DNA of 7,410 nucleotides, taken from NCBI GenBank assembly GCA_023250795.1, contig JAHFAB010000084.1:1-7410 (forward strand), read 5' to 3'. Below are positions 1-6,348 of this stretch, piece after piece (positions within the stretch are counted from its first letter, which is position 1; each line of letters opens with the position of its first letter). Origin of the DNA: Bacteriovoracaceae bacterium. GTDB lineage: Bacteria > Bdellovibrionota > UBA1018. Below the pieces are notes generated by a model. It worked only from the letters and a program-made list of their open reading frames with translations. It did not search any database and was not told the DNA's origin. The position numbers were made by a program, and so were the translations under genes.

Positions 1-216
1 AATCAAAATCAGGGCGATAAGGTTTTGGAGGGGTACTTAAAAATGACACAAGGCACTCTGGAAGTTACCTGCTGTCCCCACGGCCCCGGGACTGGATTTA
101 GACCAGAGACCGCTAGATTCTCCTTTTCGTTGATGCCCCTAATGTCAAAGAAAACCCCTGAACTCTTTATTTTGAATGGGGATCCAACTACGCCTTATGG
201 AGAGGTCATATTTTAA
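1..216 (+). CDS. 3' end of an unidentified protein-coding gene (partial)
   Basis: The reading frame is open from the first base of the window to a TAA at 214-216, giving the last 71 residues of a protein whose start lies outside. The piece contains a CC pair followed by PHGPGTGFRP, then an alternating hydrophobic stretch (ARFSFSLMPLM), and ends in TTPYGEVIF. It reads like the beta-rich end of an exported or surface protein, but I do not recognise a family. An in-frame TTG at 25 has GC-poor flanks and no convincing ribosome binding site, so I treat the frame as a continuation rather than a short gene. Only 38 bases separate its stop from the lipoprotein start, with no terminator visible, so it may be the upstream member of the same operon. 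Confidence 0.55.
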   Translation, partial: NQNQGDKVLEGYLKMTQGTLEVTCCPHGPGTGFRPETARFSFSLMPLMSKKTPELFILNGDPTTPYGEVIF

Positions 217-244
217 AAAAATGACAATCATGGCAATCAATGGT

Positions 245-251
245 GGAGGAG
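245..251 (+). promoter_or_regulatory. Ribosome binding site that sets the lipoprotein start
   Basis: The sequence GGAGGAG lies 3-5 bases before the ATG at 255. An earlier in-frame ATG at 240 has no purine-rich site upstream and would place five acidic or polar residues ahead of the lipoprotein signal peptide. The site therefore favours the start at 255. Confidence 0.65.
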
Positions 252-254
252 TTT

Positions 255-755
255 ATGTTTAAGATTAATATATTTTTTACGTCTGCTCTGATTTTGACTA
301 TTATAGGTTGTAATTCACCTGAAGGTCCATCCAAAACTTCGCCATCTTCCAGTTTTCAGGGAAAGGCCACAGGTCGTGATATTTCTCCAGATCCAATAAT
401 ACCTTCCGAAGATAAGGACAGGAACTCAAATTCCCCCATTGCTCGACCAATTCCCCAGAACAATGATTTAGGAAACGAAAATAATCTGACTCCTGATCAG
501 CTGAAGGAGGTAGTTCGATATAATGCAAAAATTGAAGAAGCTAAGTCCGCCGTGCAGACCACATGTCCATTGCTATCGGTTCAAATGGGGTATTTGCTAG
601 AAAATATGAAAATATTACATCAAAAAAATGTAATAAATGGAGAGGCGACCGATGATGATCAAGAAAGTGTGGCTGAGACAATCAGTCTGACTCGCACCGT
701 GATGTGTGACCCGTTTATAGACCAAGCGGCAGTGAGTGAGGAGGCTTTAAAATGA
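255..755 (+). CDS. Predicted exported lipoprotein, unknown function, first gene of the glutaminase-like operon
   Basis: This 166-residue protein begins with a classical lipoprotein signal: MFK, a hydrophobic core (INIFFTSALILTI) and the lipobox IIGC with the acylated cysteine at residue 19. Asn at position +2 is not the strict Asp inner-membrane retention signal known from E. coli. Residues 20-75 are Ser/Pro/Asn-rich and look like an unstructured tether. Residues 78-166 are mostly helical and acidic, with two cysteines (C104, C151) that could form a disulfide in the periplasm. I do not recognise a family. Its stop overlaps the start of the 1401-residue gene (ATGA), so the two are probably translationally coupled and made in similar amounts. 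Inference: a membrane-anchored partner of the large protein, such as a chaperone, anchor or inhibitor; nothing in the sequence decides between these. Confidence 0.85.
   Translation: MFKINIFFTSALILTIIGCNSPEGPSKTSPSSSFQGKATGRDISPDPIIPSEDKDRNSNSPIARPIPQNNDLGNENNLTPDQLKEVVRYNAKIEEAKSAVQTTCPLLSVQMGYLLENMKILHQKNVINGEATDDDQESVAETISLTRTVMCDPFIDQAAVSEEALK
738..744 (+). promoter_or_regulatory. Ribosome binding site for the 1401-residue protein
   Basis: GAGGAGG sits 7 bases before the ATG at 752, inside the end of the lipoprotein gene. It supports that ATG over the next in-frame ATG at 761. Confidence 0.65.
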
Positions 756-3700
756 AGCAAATGAGCAAGTATTTGTTTCTGTTTTCTGTGTTTATTTATG
801 CCCATGCTTCTGGGGCAGTGAGCATTGAAGACATTTTTAATAAGCATCTGGATTTTGATAATTCAGTGGGAACAGGATTGCCTGAAGATCGGTTCCAATT
901 GAATGAGGAATTCCTACCTTGCAAATCAGGAAATTTTGGATACAGCCAATTACGGGGAGTGATGGGTCCTGATAAATCAAGCCCACCGGCAAGCAATCAG
1001 TATCACTTTAGAGACGTAATGCCTATACAGCATGTGTGTGATCCCAGAGGTCTAGATTTATTTGAAATTAACGGACAAATTGATGATAGGCATTTTGGAA
1101 TTACGGTTCCAGAAATGATGGAATTGCGGATTAAATTTGCAATTATTCAAGAAACCAATCGAAATCAGATGCAAAAATTTATGTCAGAGTTCAGCGCATT
1201 TTCCCAAAGTTGGCCTATTGAGCGCAATCAAATACTGATCCAGATTCGAGAAAATGATCTTGAATTTATGAAGCCTGGGACAAGTACGGCACGTAAGAAA
1301 GTCCTGACTGATCAAAGAGCTGCCCTTGTTCAGAATTTAAACGTGCTTCAAACGAATGGAAATATGCTTAGTGCTTTTACAGGCATCAGAATTAGTAATG
1401 GATTTAGTAATTTAACTGGTACGTGGGAGTTCGCCAATCTTCAAAAGTGGATTTTTGTTCAACAACTTCTTGAAAAGGTGATGATTCGAGAAGAAAAAAA
1501 ACTGCTTTCTGAGATGAGTTTATTTACTTCACAGCAGTCCGCTCGCAATGCAAGTGCAATTCCAGTTATTAACTTATCTGATCAGTTTGCTGAAAGCTAC
1601 AGGAAGCTTGAAGAAAAAAATCAGCAACTGAAATTACCTCAAAAAACAGGAATTGGAATAGAAAATCTTGCATGTAGAGACTGGTCGTTAGCTTGTGTAA
1701 ACCAAGTTCGACAAAAGGAAGCCATCATGGCTAATGGCTCACAAGCCTTTACTCTCGCATTGAGTGCATTTCTGAAAAAAACAGAAATGCTTCTTGCTAA
1801 GGAATCTCTCGTAAGAGAGCGGATAGAGAATTATTATTCACTAGCTGAGATGCGAGCTAACGCTCTTATTCATATTTCAATTTCAATTTTTAATATTGAA
1901 GGTGCAATAATTTTTTGGAATAATCTTCTTACTGAGGTAGAAACTAATAAAAAAAATGGCGTGAAACCTCTTACAATAATTGAAAAAGCCTTACGTGAGC
2001 TACCAGTTGTATCCTCACTTCTTGAGGTACAGAAGGAGCGGATTATTGTTCGAGCAGCACCCTTAAGAGAAATTCTCCGCACAATCACCGATCCAAATAA
2101 TCAGATGCCAGTTAGAAAATATTACAAAAAACTGAGAGAACTCTATTTATATACTCGATTAGATGATGTTGTGCTTCCAGACCAAACAAAACCAACACAG
2201 CAGAATAATATACCTGCACGGCCAGGTGAATATTCCCCAGCCTATGCAAAACCTGGCGAAGGTTCATATAGTGCTTTTTTTGGTAGTATATTTGGATTTT
2301 CATTTATCTATAATAAATCTGATGATGGTGAATACTGGACAATTAGTCTCCCAGCTGATGGACGAAGATATTATTTTGATGGACCTGTGAAAGCGGATGC
2401 CTCCTATCCCTGGTGGGGAACGAGTTGTAATCCTTGTAATTGTGAGGAGCTGGATGCAGTTACCTGCAGCACCATTATGCCTGTTGCAACAAATTTACCG
2501 CGTGTTGATGCTTTACCAACCCCTACATCACCGCTTGCTCCAGTTATGCAAGAAGTAATTGCAAGTGATGACCCTACAATTTCTGATTTTTTCTTAAACA
2601 AGCCGTCTGATATGTCAAATCAAGAATACGCACTTTTTTTAGAAGACAAGAAAAGAGAGATATTTTCTATCGCTGATGAATATCGAAAAAATGCCGCAAA
2701 AACAAAGATCGCCCTGAATGTAACGCGTCTATCCATGCTTGAGGTGTCTCAGGATCCAGAATTAGAAGTTGGATTCAAAAAAATGATGAATGTCATGCTT
2801 GAGCTTAATCAAAAACATTATAATGCAAGAGCACTGGCTCCACTGTACAAATATATCTTAGCTTCACTCAAGCTCGAGACAGTCCACATTGAAGGATTAG
2901 AACAGCAAAAAGATGGCTATTTCAAGGATGCAGCTACATTTCTTGAGGTAACACGAGATTATGCAATTGTGTCTTTTGTGCTTGTTTTGTTTGCAGAAGC
3001 AGACCCTACTGGAAAATTATGTGCTACTTTTTTAAAAAATCTCTTGATTGGTGAATTGCTTGCTCAAGCCGAAGCACTGGTTAAAGAAACAAACCAAGTC
3101 GATGAGCCTCTTCACGATAAAACAATATGGGAGGAAATGGGAAGTACTGATGGTTATTTAAAGTTAGGACCGAGAGGGATTGCATTCGTCGCAGCCTTGA
3201 GTCTGATTGGTGAAGGTGCAGGCGCAGTTTCTCCAGAGAATTTGACAAAGTTTAAGGCGGCTATACAACTAGTGAGTAGTGGGATGCTTGCTGTTTTTAC
3301 CGGCTTAGGAACAATCCAGGCAAAAGATGATTTTAGAAAAGCAATCCTTCTTTGGAAAGAAGGACATCCTGGACGAGCTACACTTTCTGCTATAGCAGGT
3401 GTTCTCAATGTAGCTTGGGCAGCTCCGTGGGCTGTAAAAAGTGCAAAAGGAGTTGGCCAGATATTCAAGTATGGAAAGCTTAAGTCTGGCACAACACTTC
3501 CTACATCAAGTGTCCCAGATTCTGAAGCTTTGCCTATTGCTGACACACTAACAACAAAGGGGGCAAGGGATTTGTTGCTCAGGGCTGCAAGCGACGTTGA
3601 AACTCCCTATGAGTATAGGATGGGTGATGAGCTCTGTGGTTGCACTGATTTTGCTCACCGGCTCGCGCTCGATGCTGACATCCAAGGTATTAAAACTGGT

Positions 3701-4957
3701 AAGGTTTGGATTAGTAGTATTCCAGGTCCAGAGGGTCAGTCATTAAAATTTTTTGATCCAATTACTGGGAGTGGCGGTGAATGGAAGTGGCACGTTGCCA
3801 ATGTTGTTAATGTGCGAAATCCAATGACTGGAGAAATCCAAATGCGGGTTTTGGATCCAACTCTTTCACCAGCAGAGCCTCTCTCGCTCAATGCATGGAT
3901 GTCAAATATGGGTGTACCTATTGTGGGAGGGAGAGGAAAAGGCGTAACTCTAGAGTTTACAGCAAATACTCAATATCAATTTCCTAATTTTGAACAACCA
4001 TTTACTGAAAGATTTACTCAAACATTGGATTTAGCTGAATCAAAACAAATAACGGACCTAATGGCTAAGAGTTTGTTTGGAAAGCCTGTGCAATCGCTCA
4101 CTTCTGCAGAACGAGTAACTCTAACAAAGAATGGATTAGTTCAAACCACTCTAGCAAAAATGAATACTCGCTTCGCACAGGGAGAGAAAGCCCTGCGTAA
4201 GCTTGGCTTTAATAGAGCACAGCAGAAGAGATGGAGAGAAGCTGTTATTGATCTCATCACCCAGCAGAACAAGCGTGAAGCCCCAGAGTTGAAAATAGTT
4301 CCATCGCTGTCATTTAGCGCAGAAGTAAGATCTAAAAATATTCGAAGTGTTTTCAAAAATAAAATAGGTGAACAAAATACAGGCATGGCTCAAAATAGTG
4401 GTAAACCATTACCTGTTGAGTTTGGAAATCAAGTCATAGATTTAAACCACTCTCCGAAGGATATAGCGTTTTCAGAGTCTCAGGGGAGAATTTTTAGAGA
4501 TGTTCCAATACGGTCCCTGCCGAGAAATCAATTCTATACATTCGTAATTAAACAAAAGGGCAGTATTGCCTTTGGGCAAGTCAAAAATGGCTGGGAGGTG
4601 GGGAGTAAACACCTTCATATTTCTGAAGGAGAAGTAGTTATGGCTGCAGGTGAAATACATATTAATTCTTCTGGGGAAGTTACTTTTAATTTATTAAGTG
4701 GAACATTTACTCAAAAGATTATTCAGAAAGGTCATAGCACTGGGCAGGAAATGAAAGAAAATGTAACAAAGATTTTTTCATCTGAAGTTGAGAAAGTAAC
4801 ATTTATAGAAGCTGTACTGCTCCCCTCTGGACCCCCTACAAGCGAGGAATTAGCACTTATTCAAAAATTTAAGCCATTTATGCAAAATAATCCAGATTTA
4901 GCATCTATTTTGGTTTCAGGAGCAGGACCTGGAGTAGCACCAGGAGCTATACGATGA
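752..4957 (+). CDS. Large exported protein with a protein-glutaminase-type (Gln deamidase) domain
   Basis: 1401 residues. A Sec signal peptide (hydrophobic YLFLFSVFIYAHA, likely cleaved after SGA near residue 22) sends it to or across the periplasm. Residues 110-470 are mainly helical; a beta-rich patch with a cysteine cluster (C559, C562, C564, C572) leads to a Pro-rich linker (576-600), then helices. Hydrophobic segments lie near 737-750, 810-827, 837-852 and 876-895. The recognisable domain is at about 940-1060: DELCGCTDFAHR, WKWHVANVV and VLDPTL match the Cys, His and Asp motifs of bacterial protein glutaminases, which hydrolyse glutamine side chains in proteins to glutamate. Predicted triad C964, H1014, D1035; the His-Asp spacing of 21 is close to the known enzyme. 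Residues 1261-1325 form a beta module ending in LSGTF. The substrate is unknown. Known protein glutaminases are far smaller and made with a propeptide, so most of this protein is unexplained. Gene confidence is very high, enzyme class fairly high. Confidence 0.85.
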   Translation: MKQMSKYLFLFSVFIYAHASGAVSIEDIFNKHLDFDNSVGTGLPEDRFQLNEEFLPCKSGNFGYSQLRGVMGPDKSSPPASNQYHFRDVMPIQHVCDPRGLDLFEINGQIDDRHFGITVPEMMELRIKFAIIQETNRNQMQKFMSEFSAFSQSWPIERNQILIQIRENDLEFMKPGTSTARKKVLTDQRAALVQNLNVLQTNGNMLSAFTGIRISNGFSNLTGTWEFANLQKWIFVQQLLEKVMIREEKKLLSEMSLFTSQQSARNASAIPVINLSDQFAESYRKLEEKNQQLKLPQKTGIGIENLACRDWSLACVNQVRQKEAIMANGSQAFTLALSAFLKKTEMLLAKESLVRERIENYYSLAEMRANALIHISISIFNIEGAIIFWNNLLTEVETNKKNGVKPLTIIEKALRELPVVSSLLEVQKERIIVRAAPLREILRTITDPNNQMPVRKYYKKLRELYLYTRLDDVVLPDQTKPTQQNNIPARPGEYSPAYAKPGEGSYSAFFGSIFGFSFIYNKSDDGEYWTISLPADGRRYYFDGPVKADASYPWWGTSCNPCNCEELDAVTCSTIMPVATNLPRVDALPTPTSPLAPVMQEVIASDDPTISDFFLNKPSDMSNQEYALFLEDKKREIFSIADEYRKNAAKTKIALNVTRLSMLEVSQDPELEVGFKKMMNVMLELNQKHYNARALAPLYKYILASLKLETVHIEGLEQQKDGYFKDAATFLEVTRDYAIVSFVLVLFAEADPTGKLCATFLKNLLIGELLAQAEALVKETNQVDEPLHDKTIWEEMGSTDGYLKLGPRGIAFVAALSLIGEGAGAVSPENLTKFKAAIQLVSSGMLAVFTGLGTIQAKDDFRKAILLWKEGHPGRATLSAIAGVLNVAWAAPWAVKSAKGVGQIFKYGKLKSGTTLPTSSVPDSEALPIADTLTTKGARDLLLRAASDVETPYEYRMGDELCGCTDFAHRLALDADIQGIKTGKVWISSIPGPEGQSLKFFDPITGSGGEWKWHVANVVNVRNPMTGEIQMRVLDPTLSPAEPLSLNAWMSNMGVPIVGGRGKGVTLEFTANTQYQFPNFEQPFTERFTQTLDLAESKQITDLMAKSLFGKPVQSLTSAERVTLTKNGLVQTTLAKMNTRFAQGEKALRKLGFNRAQQKRWREAVIDLITQQNKREAPELKIVPSLSFSAEVRSKNIRSVFKNKIGEQNTGMAQNSGKPLPVEFGNQVIDLNHSPKDIAFSESQGRIFRDVPIRSLPRNQFYTFVIKQKGSIAFGQVKNGWEVGSKHLHISEGEVVMAAGEIHINSSGEVTFNLLSGTFTQKIIQKGHSTGQEMKENVTKIFSSEVEKVTFIEAVLLPSGPPTSEELALIQKFKPFMQNNPDLASILVSGAGPGVAPGAIR
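3605..3931 (+). other. Protein-glutaminase-like catalytic domain within the large protein
   Basis: This segment encodes about residues 952-1060. The order of motifs is Gly-Cys followed by a helix (C964 in CGCTDFAHRLALD), then WxWHVA (H1014), a strand, and RVLDP (D1035), followed by a Leu/Trp helix (LSLNAWM). This is the arrangement I know from protein-glutamine glutaminase (EC 3.5.1.44) and related papain-like deamidases. C962, two residues earlier, is an alternative nucleophile or a disulfide partner. The assignment comes from motif order and spacing read by eye, not from a profile search. Confidence 0.7.
4532..4726 (+). other. C-terminal beta module resembling toxin end modules
   Basis: Residues about 1261-1325 read FYTFVIKQKGSIAFGQ, then HLHIS, VVMAAGEIHINSSGEV and NLLSGTF. 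The pattern of a short strand after FVI, an H-x-x-hydrophobic-S, an AAGEI strand, a G-V turn and a final SG-aromatic resembles a short module I know from the ends of many secreted or polymorphic toxin proteins, where it usually closes with SGHYxP. Here the HY is replaced by TF. The similarity is from memory and by eye. Confidence 0.4.
4942..4946 (+). promoter_or_regulatory. Ribosome binding site for the zinc-ribbon gene
   Basis: AGGAG lies 7 bases before the ATG at 4954 and within the last codons of the large gene, supporting real translation of the small downstream gene. Confidence 0.55.
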
Positions 4958-5208
4958 TCAACGATTTTTTTAAGGTCTATTGTAATAATTGTGGTACTCC
5001 TAACCAAATCACTGTCATTAATTCTTCCCCGTGGATTGCAGCCTGTACAAAATGTGGTTGTCAACCAGTAGATACGCTTAATTTACTTTTGGAGTTGGGA
5101 TTTTATTCAGGAACCTATGTTCGATGTCCTCAATGTAGACGGTGTAATAGATTTTTTCCTTATTGCTATTCGTGCGGGCATCATTTTCCAGAATACAAGG
5201 GGACATGA
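4954..5208 (+). CDS. Small double zinc-ribbon protein, last gene of the operon
   Basis: This 84-residue protein has no signal peptide and should stay in the cytoplasm. Its cysteines form two four-cysteine sets: C10-x2-C13 with C31-x2-C34 (each followed by Gly or near one), and C58-x2-C61 with C71-x2-C74. This is the layout of two consecutive zinc ribbons. C36 and C64 are extra, and H76-H77 follow the last pair. The ATG overlaps the stop of the large gene (ATGA), so it is translationally coupled to it. Zinc ribbons bind nucleic acid or protein partners or are purely structural; the sequence does not say which. Inference: because it is cytoplasmic while its two neighbours are exported, it may act before export (regulator, chaperone, or cytoplasmic protection against the deamidase). 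It ends in EYKGT with a TGA at 5206-5208. Confidence 0.85.
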   Translation: MINDFFKVYCNNCGTPNQITVINSSPWIAACTKCGCQPVDTLNLLLELGFYSGTYVRCPQCRRCNRFFPYCYSCGHHFPEYKGT

Positions 5209-5217
5209 AAGGTCACC

Positions 5218-5249
5218 GCGACATAGGAGCCCACTAACTACTCCGTCGC
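5218..5249 (+). repeat. Imperfect inverted repeat just after the operon
   Basis: GCGAC-ATA-GGAG pairs with CTCC-GTCGC across an 11-base loop (nine base pairs with a three-base bulge). It starts 10 bases after the zinc-ribbon stop. There is no T-run directly after it, so it is not a typical intrinsic terminator; it could protect the transcript 3' end or be part of a larger folded RNA. Confidence 0.4.
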
Positions 5250-5275
5250 AAATTCTGTTTCGAGCCTGATTTTAA

Positions 5276-5455
5276 GGCAATTATGCGCCGTCTGTAGAAT
5301 CCCGTTATCGCAGCTGGCATTTTGCCCGTCAGCCGCTACTCGATTTTTGGGTTCCGCCTCGTGAGGACTTTGACCCCATGATTTGCGAGAAGCCCGGAAA
5401 CTATAACTCTATTTTTTTCCACTCTTTAGTTAAAGTAAGTTTAATAATCCATTAA
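5276..5455 (+). other. GC-richer intergenic segment with hairpins and an open frame of unclear status
   Basis: The stretch is richer in C and G than its surroundings. It contains two further dyads: GGCA-TTT-TGCC (5316-5326) inside a GCTG/CAGC pair (5313-5333), and CCTC-GT-GAGG (5357-5366) inside GGGT/ACCC (5349-5376). The + strand is also open for 59 codons from 5276 to a TAA at 5453, with a protein-like stretch (WHFARQPLLDFWVPPREDF, then DPMICEKPGNYNS), but no start codon precedes that stretch; the first ATG is at 5378. It may be a gene remnant, a structured RNA or a dispersed repeat. I cannot tell which. Confidence 0.3.
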
Positions 5456-5648
5456 AATTCCTCTAATATCCCGGAGATGCTTTTCAGAACCCCCTTCGTG
5501 CGCGATGCAATTAATCTATTGAACAGTTTTTTTCTGCAATTCGGATTCTGAAAGATCTAGAAATTTAATTGAAAACTTCTGCTTCTTCATAAGAAATGCC
5601 ATTTTATATATTTCGTTTGCGGTTTCGAGAGTGGCAAATTTTTTGCAT
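5441..5648 (-). pseudogene. Broken gene: small helical protein fused by deletion to a nucleotidyltransferase tail
   Basis: On the minus strand, one frame gives FATLETANEIYKMAF, then KFSIKFLDLSESELQKKT, and stops at TAG (5516-5518). The same frame then continues as HEGGSEKHLRDIRGIL to a TAA at 5441-5443. The first part looks like the small helical proteins (LETANEIY... then a SExEL-type motif) that precede nucleotidyltransferase genes. The second strongly recalls the GGSEKHLRDI motif near the C-terminus of AbiEii-like/minimal-type nucleotidyltransferases. Reading from the ATG at 5648 needs one base fewer, and the A6 run at 5639-5644 is the obvious place: with five A the small protein would be MQKFATLE..., 43 residues. 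The nucleotidyltransferase core and start are missing, which points to an internal deletion. The family calls are from memory and unverified; I am fairly sure that it is decayed coding sequence. Confidence 0.5.
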
Positions 5649-5751
5649 TACTGTCAGCCACAGGCATGTAAAACCATAAACAAAACTAGAAGAAAAAACT
5701 GCAGTTAATAAATCTGTTCTTCTTTGTAGTTTGACTTGAAAGGGCTAAATA

Positions 5752-6348
5752 TTAGCTGATGTGTATTTTCTTCTTCAATAATAGGAGTGATCTTACAAAA
5801 AAAACTAGGGGTAAACGGGCCCATGAGAATTTATCAGCAGTGTATTTTCTTCGGATAACGGAATGCCAGTCTTCATTATCGTCAACCCACAGGCAACGGT
5901 CTAAAGAATCCTCAGTTAGTTGATCTACAAAAATACTGGGACCATAGGAGGGATCTATTTCTCCGCCCTTGAGACTGGGAAGACGATATACATTATGTAA
6001 AATCCTAATGTCTTTGCGCGAAGACCAAACGTATTCTGGTAAAGAAACATCGCAACATATTTTCTTCTTGTCCAAATAACCTAGATAAAGATCGGTAGGA
6101 TTTTGTCCAATCACCATTGTCGCGATTCTAATTGATTTTGCCCATCCAATCATTTTTTCTATTCTTAAACGGATATCGATTAGGGAAGGATCTAGACTGC
6201 CCACTTTCGAAGCTTCAAAAAGATTAGAGATTGCCAGATCAGCCTGCTTTAGTGCATCCCTGAATTCTATAATAGTGTTTTTGAATTCATTGATTGCGTC
6301 TAAATCGGCAAAATAAGAACTTTTGTACATCACTTCTATCTCGCTCAA
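5752..6348 (-). CDS. Unrecognised 198-residue cytoplasmic protein
   Basis: The frame begins with TTG at 6348, which overlaps the TGA of the upstream gene (TTGA), and ends at TAA 5752-5754. An ATG at 6330 (start MYKSSYFADLD), after a weak AGAAG, would give 192 residues and is a fair alternative. No signal peptide is seen. Residues 15-80 are helical and charged; the middle has a CC pair (KKICCDVSLPEYVW), then SSRKDIRILHNVYRLPSL, and an acidic-aromatic stretch (RCLWVDDNEDWHSVIRRKY) followed by a hydrophobic, lysine-rich tail (VFFVRSLLLLKKK). An A8 run on the + strand (5797-5804) lies in that tail; losing one base would end the protein after about four more residues, so the last 15 residues may be optional. 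I do not recognise a family and assign no function. Confidence 0.7.
   Translation of the reverse strand: MSEIEVMYKSSYFADLDAINEFKNTIIEFRDALKQADLAISNLFEASKVGSLDPSLIDIRLRIEKMIGWAKSIRIATMVIGQNPTDLYLGYLDKKKICCDVSLPEYVWSSRKDIRILHNVYRLPSLKGGEIDPSYGPSIFVDQLTEDSLDRCLWVDDNEDWHSVIRRKYTADKFSWARLPLVFFVRSLLLLKKKIHIS

Noticed and set aside
25..216. Short gene starting with TTG at 25
   Set aside because: The frame is open from base 1 and no ribosome binding site precedes the TTG; a gene entering from outside the window is simpler.
240..254. Upstream ATG for the lipoprotein gene
   Set aside because: It has no ribosome binding site and adds VEEF ahead of the signal peptide, whereas the ATG at 255 has GGAGGAG in place.
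3154..3546. Minus-strand 130-codon frame inside the large gene
   Set aside because: It is a shadow of the 1401-residue gene with no start signal and a composition typical of an antisense frame.
5218..5249. Intrinsic terminator for the three-gene operon
   Set aside because: The hairpin is not followed by a T-run; the nearest T7 (5412-5418) has no stem before it.
5744..5756. Dyad GCTAA-ATA-TTAGC over the stop of the 198-residue gene as a terminator
   Set aside because: The stem is only five mostly A-T pairs, with no T-run after it on the minus strand.
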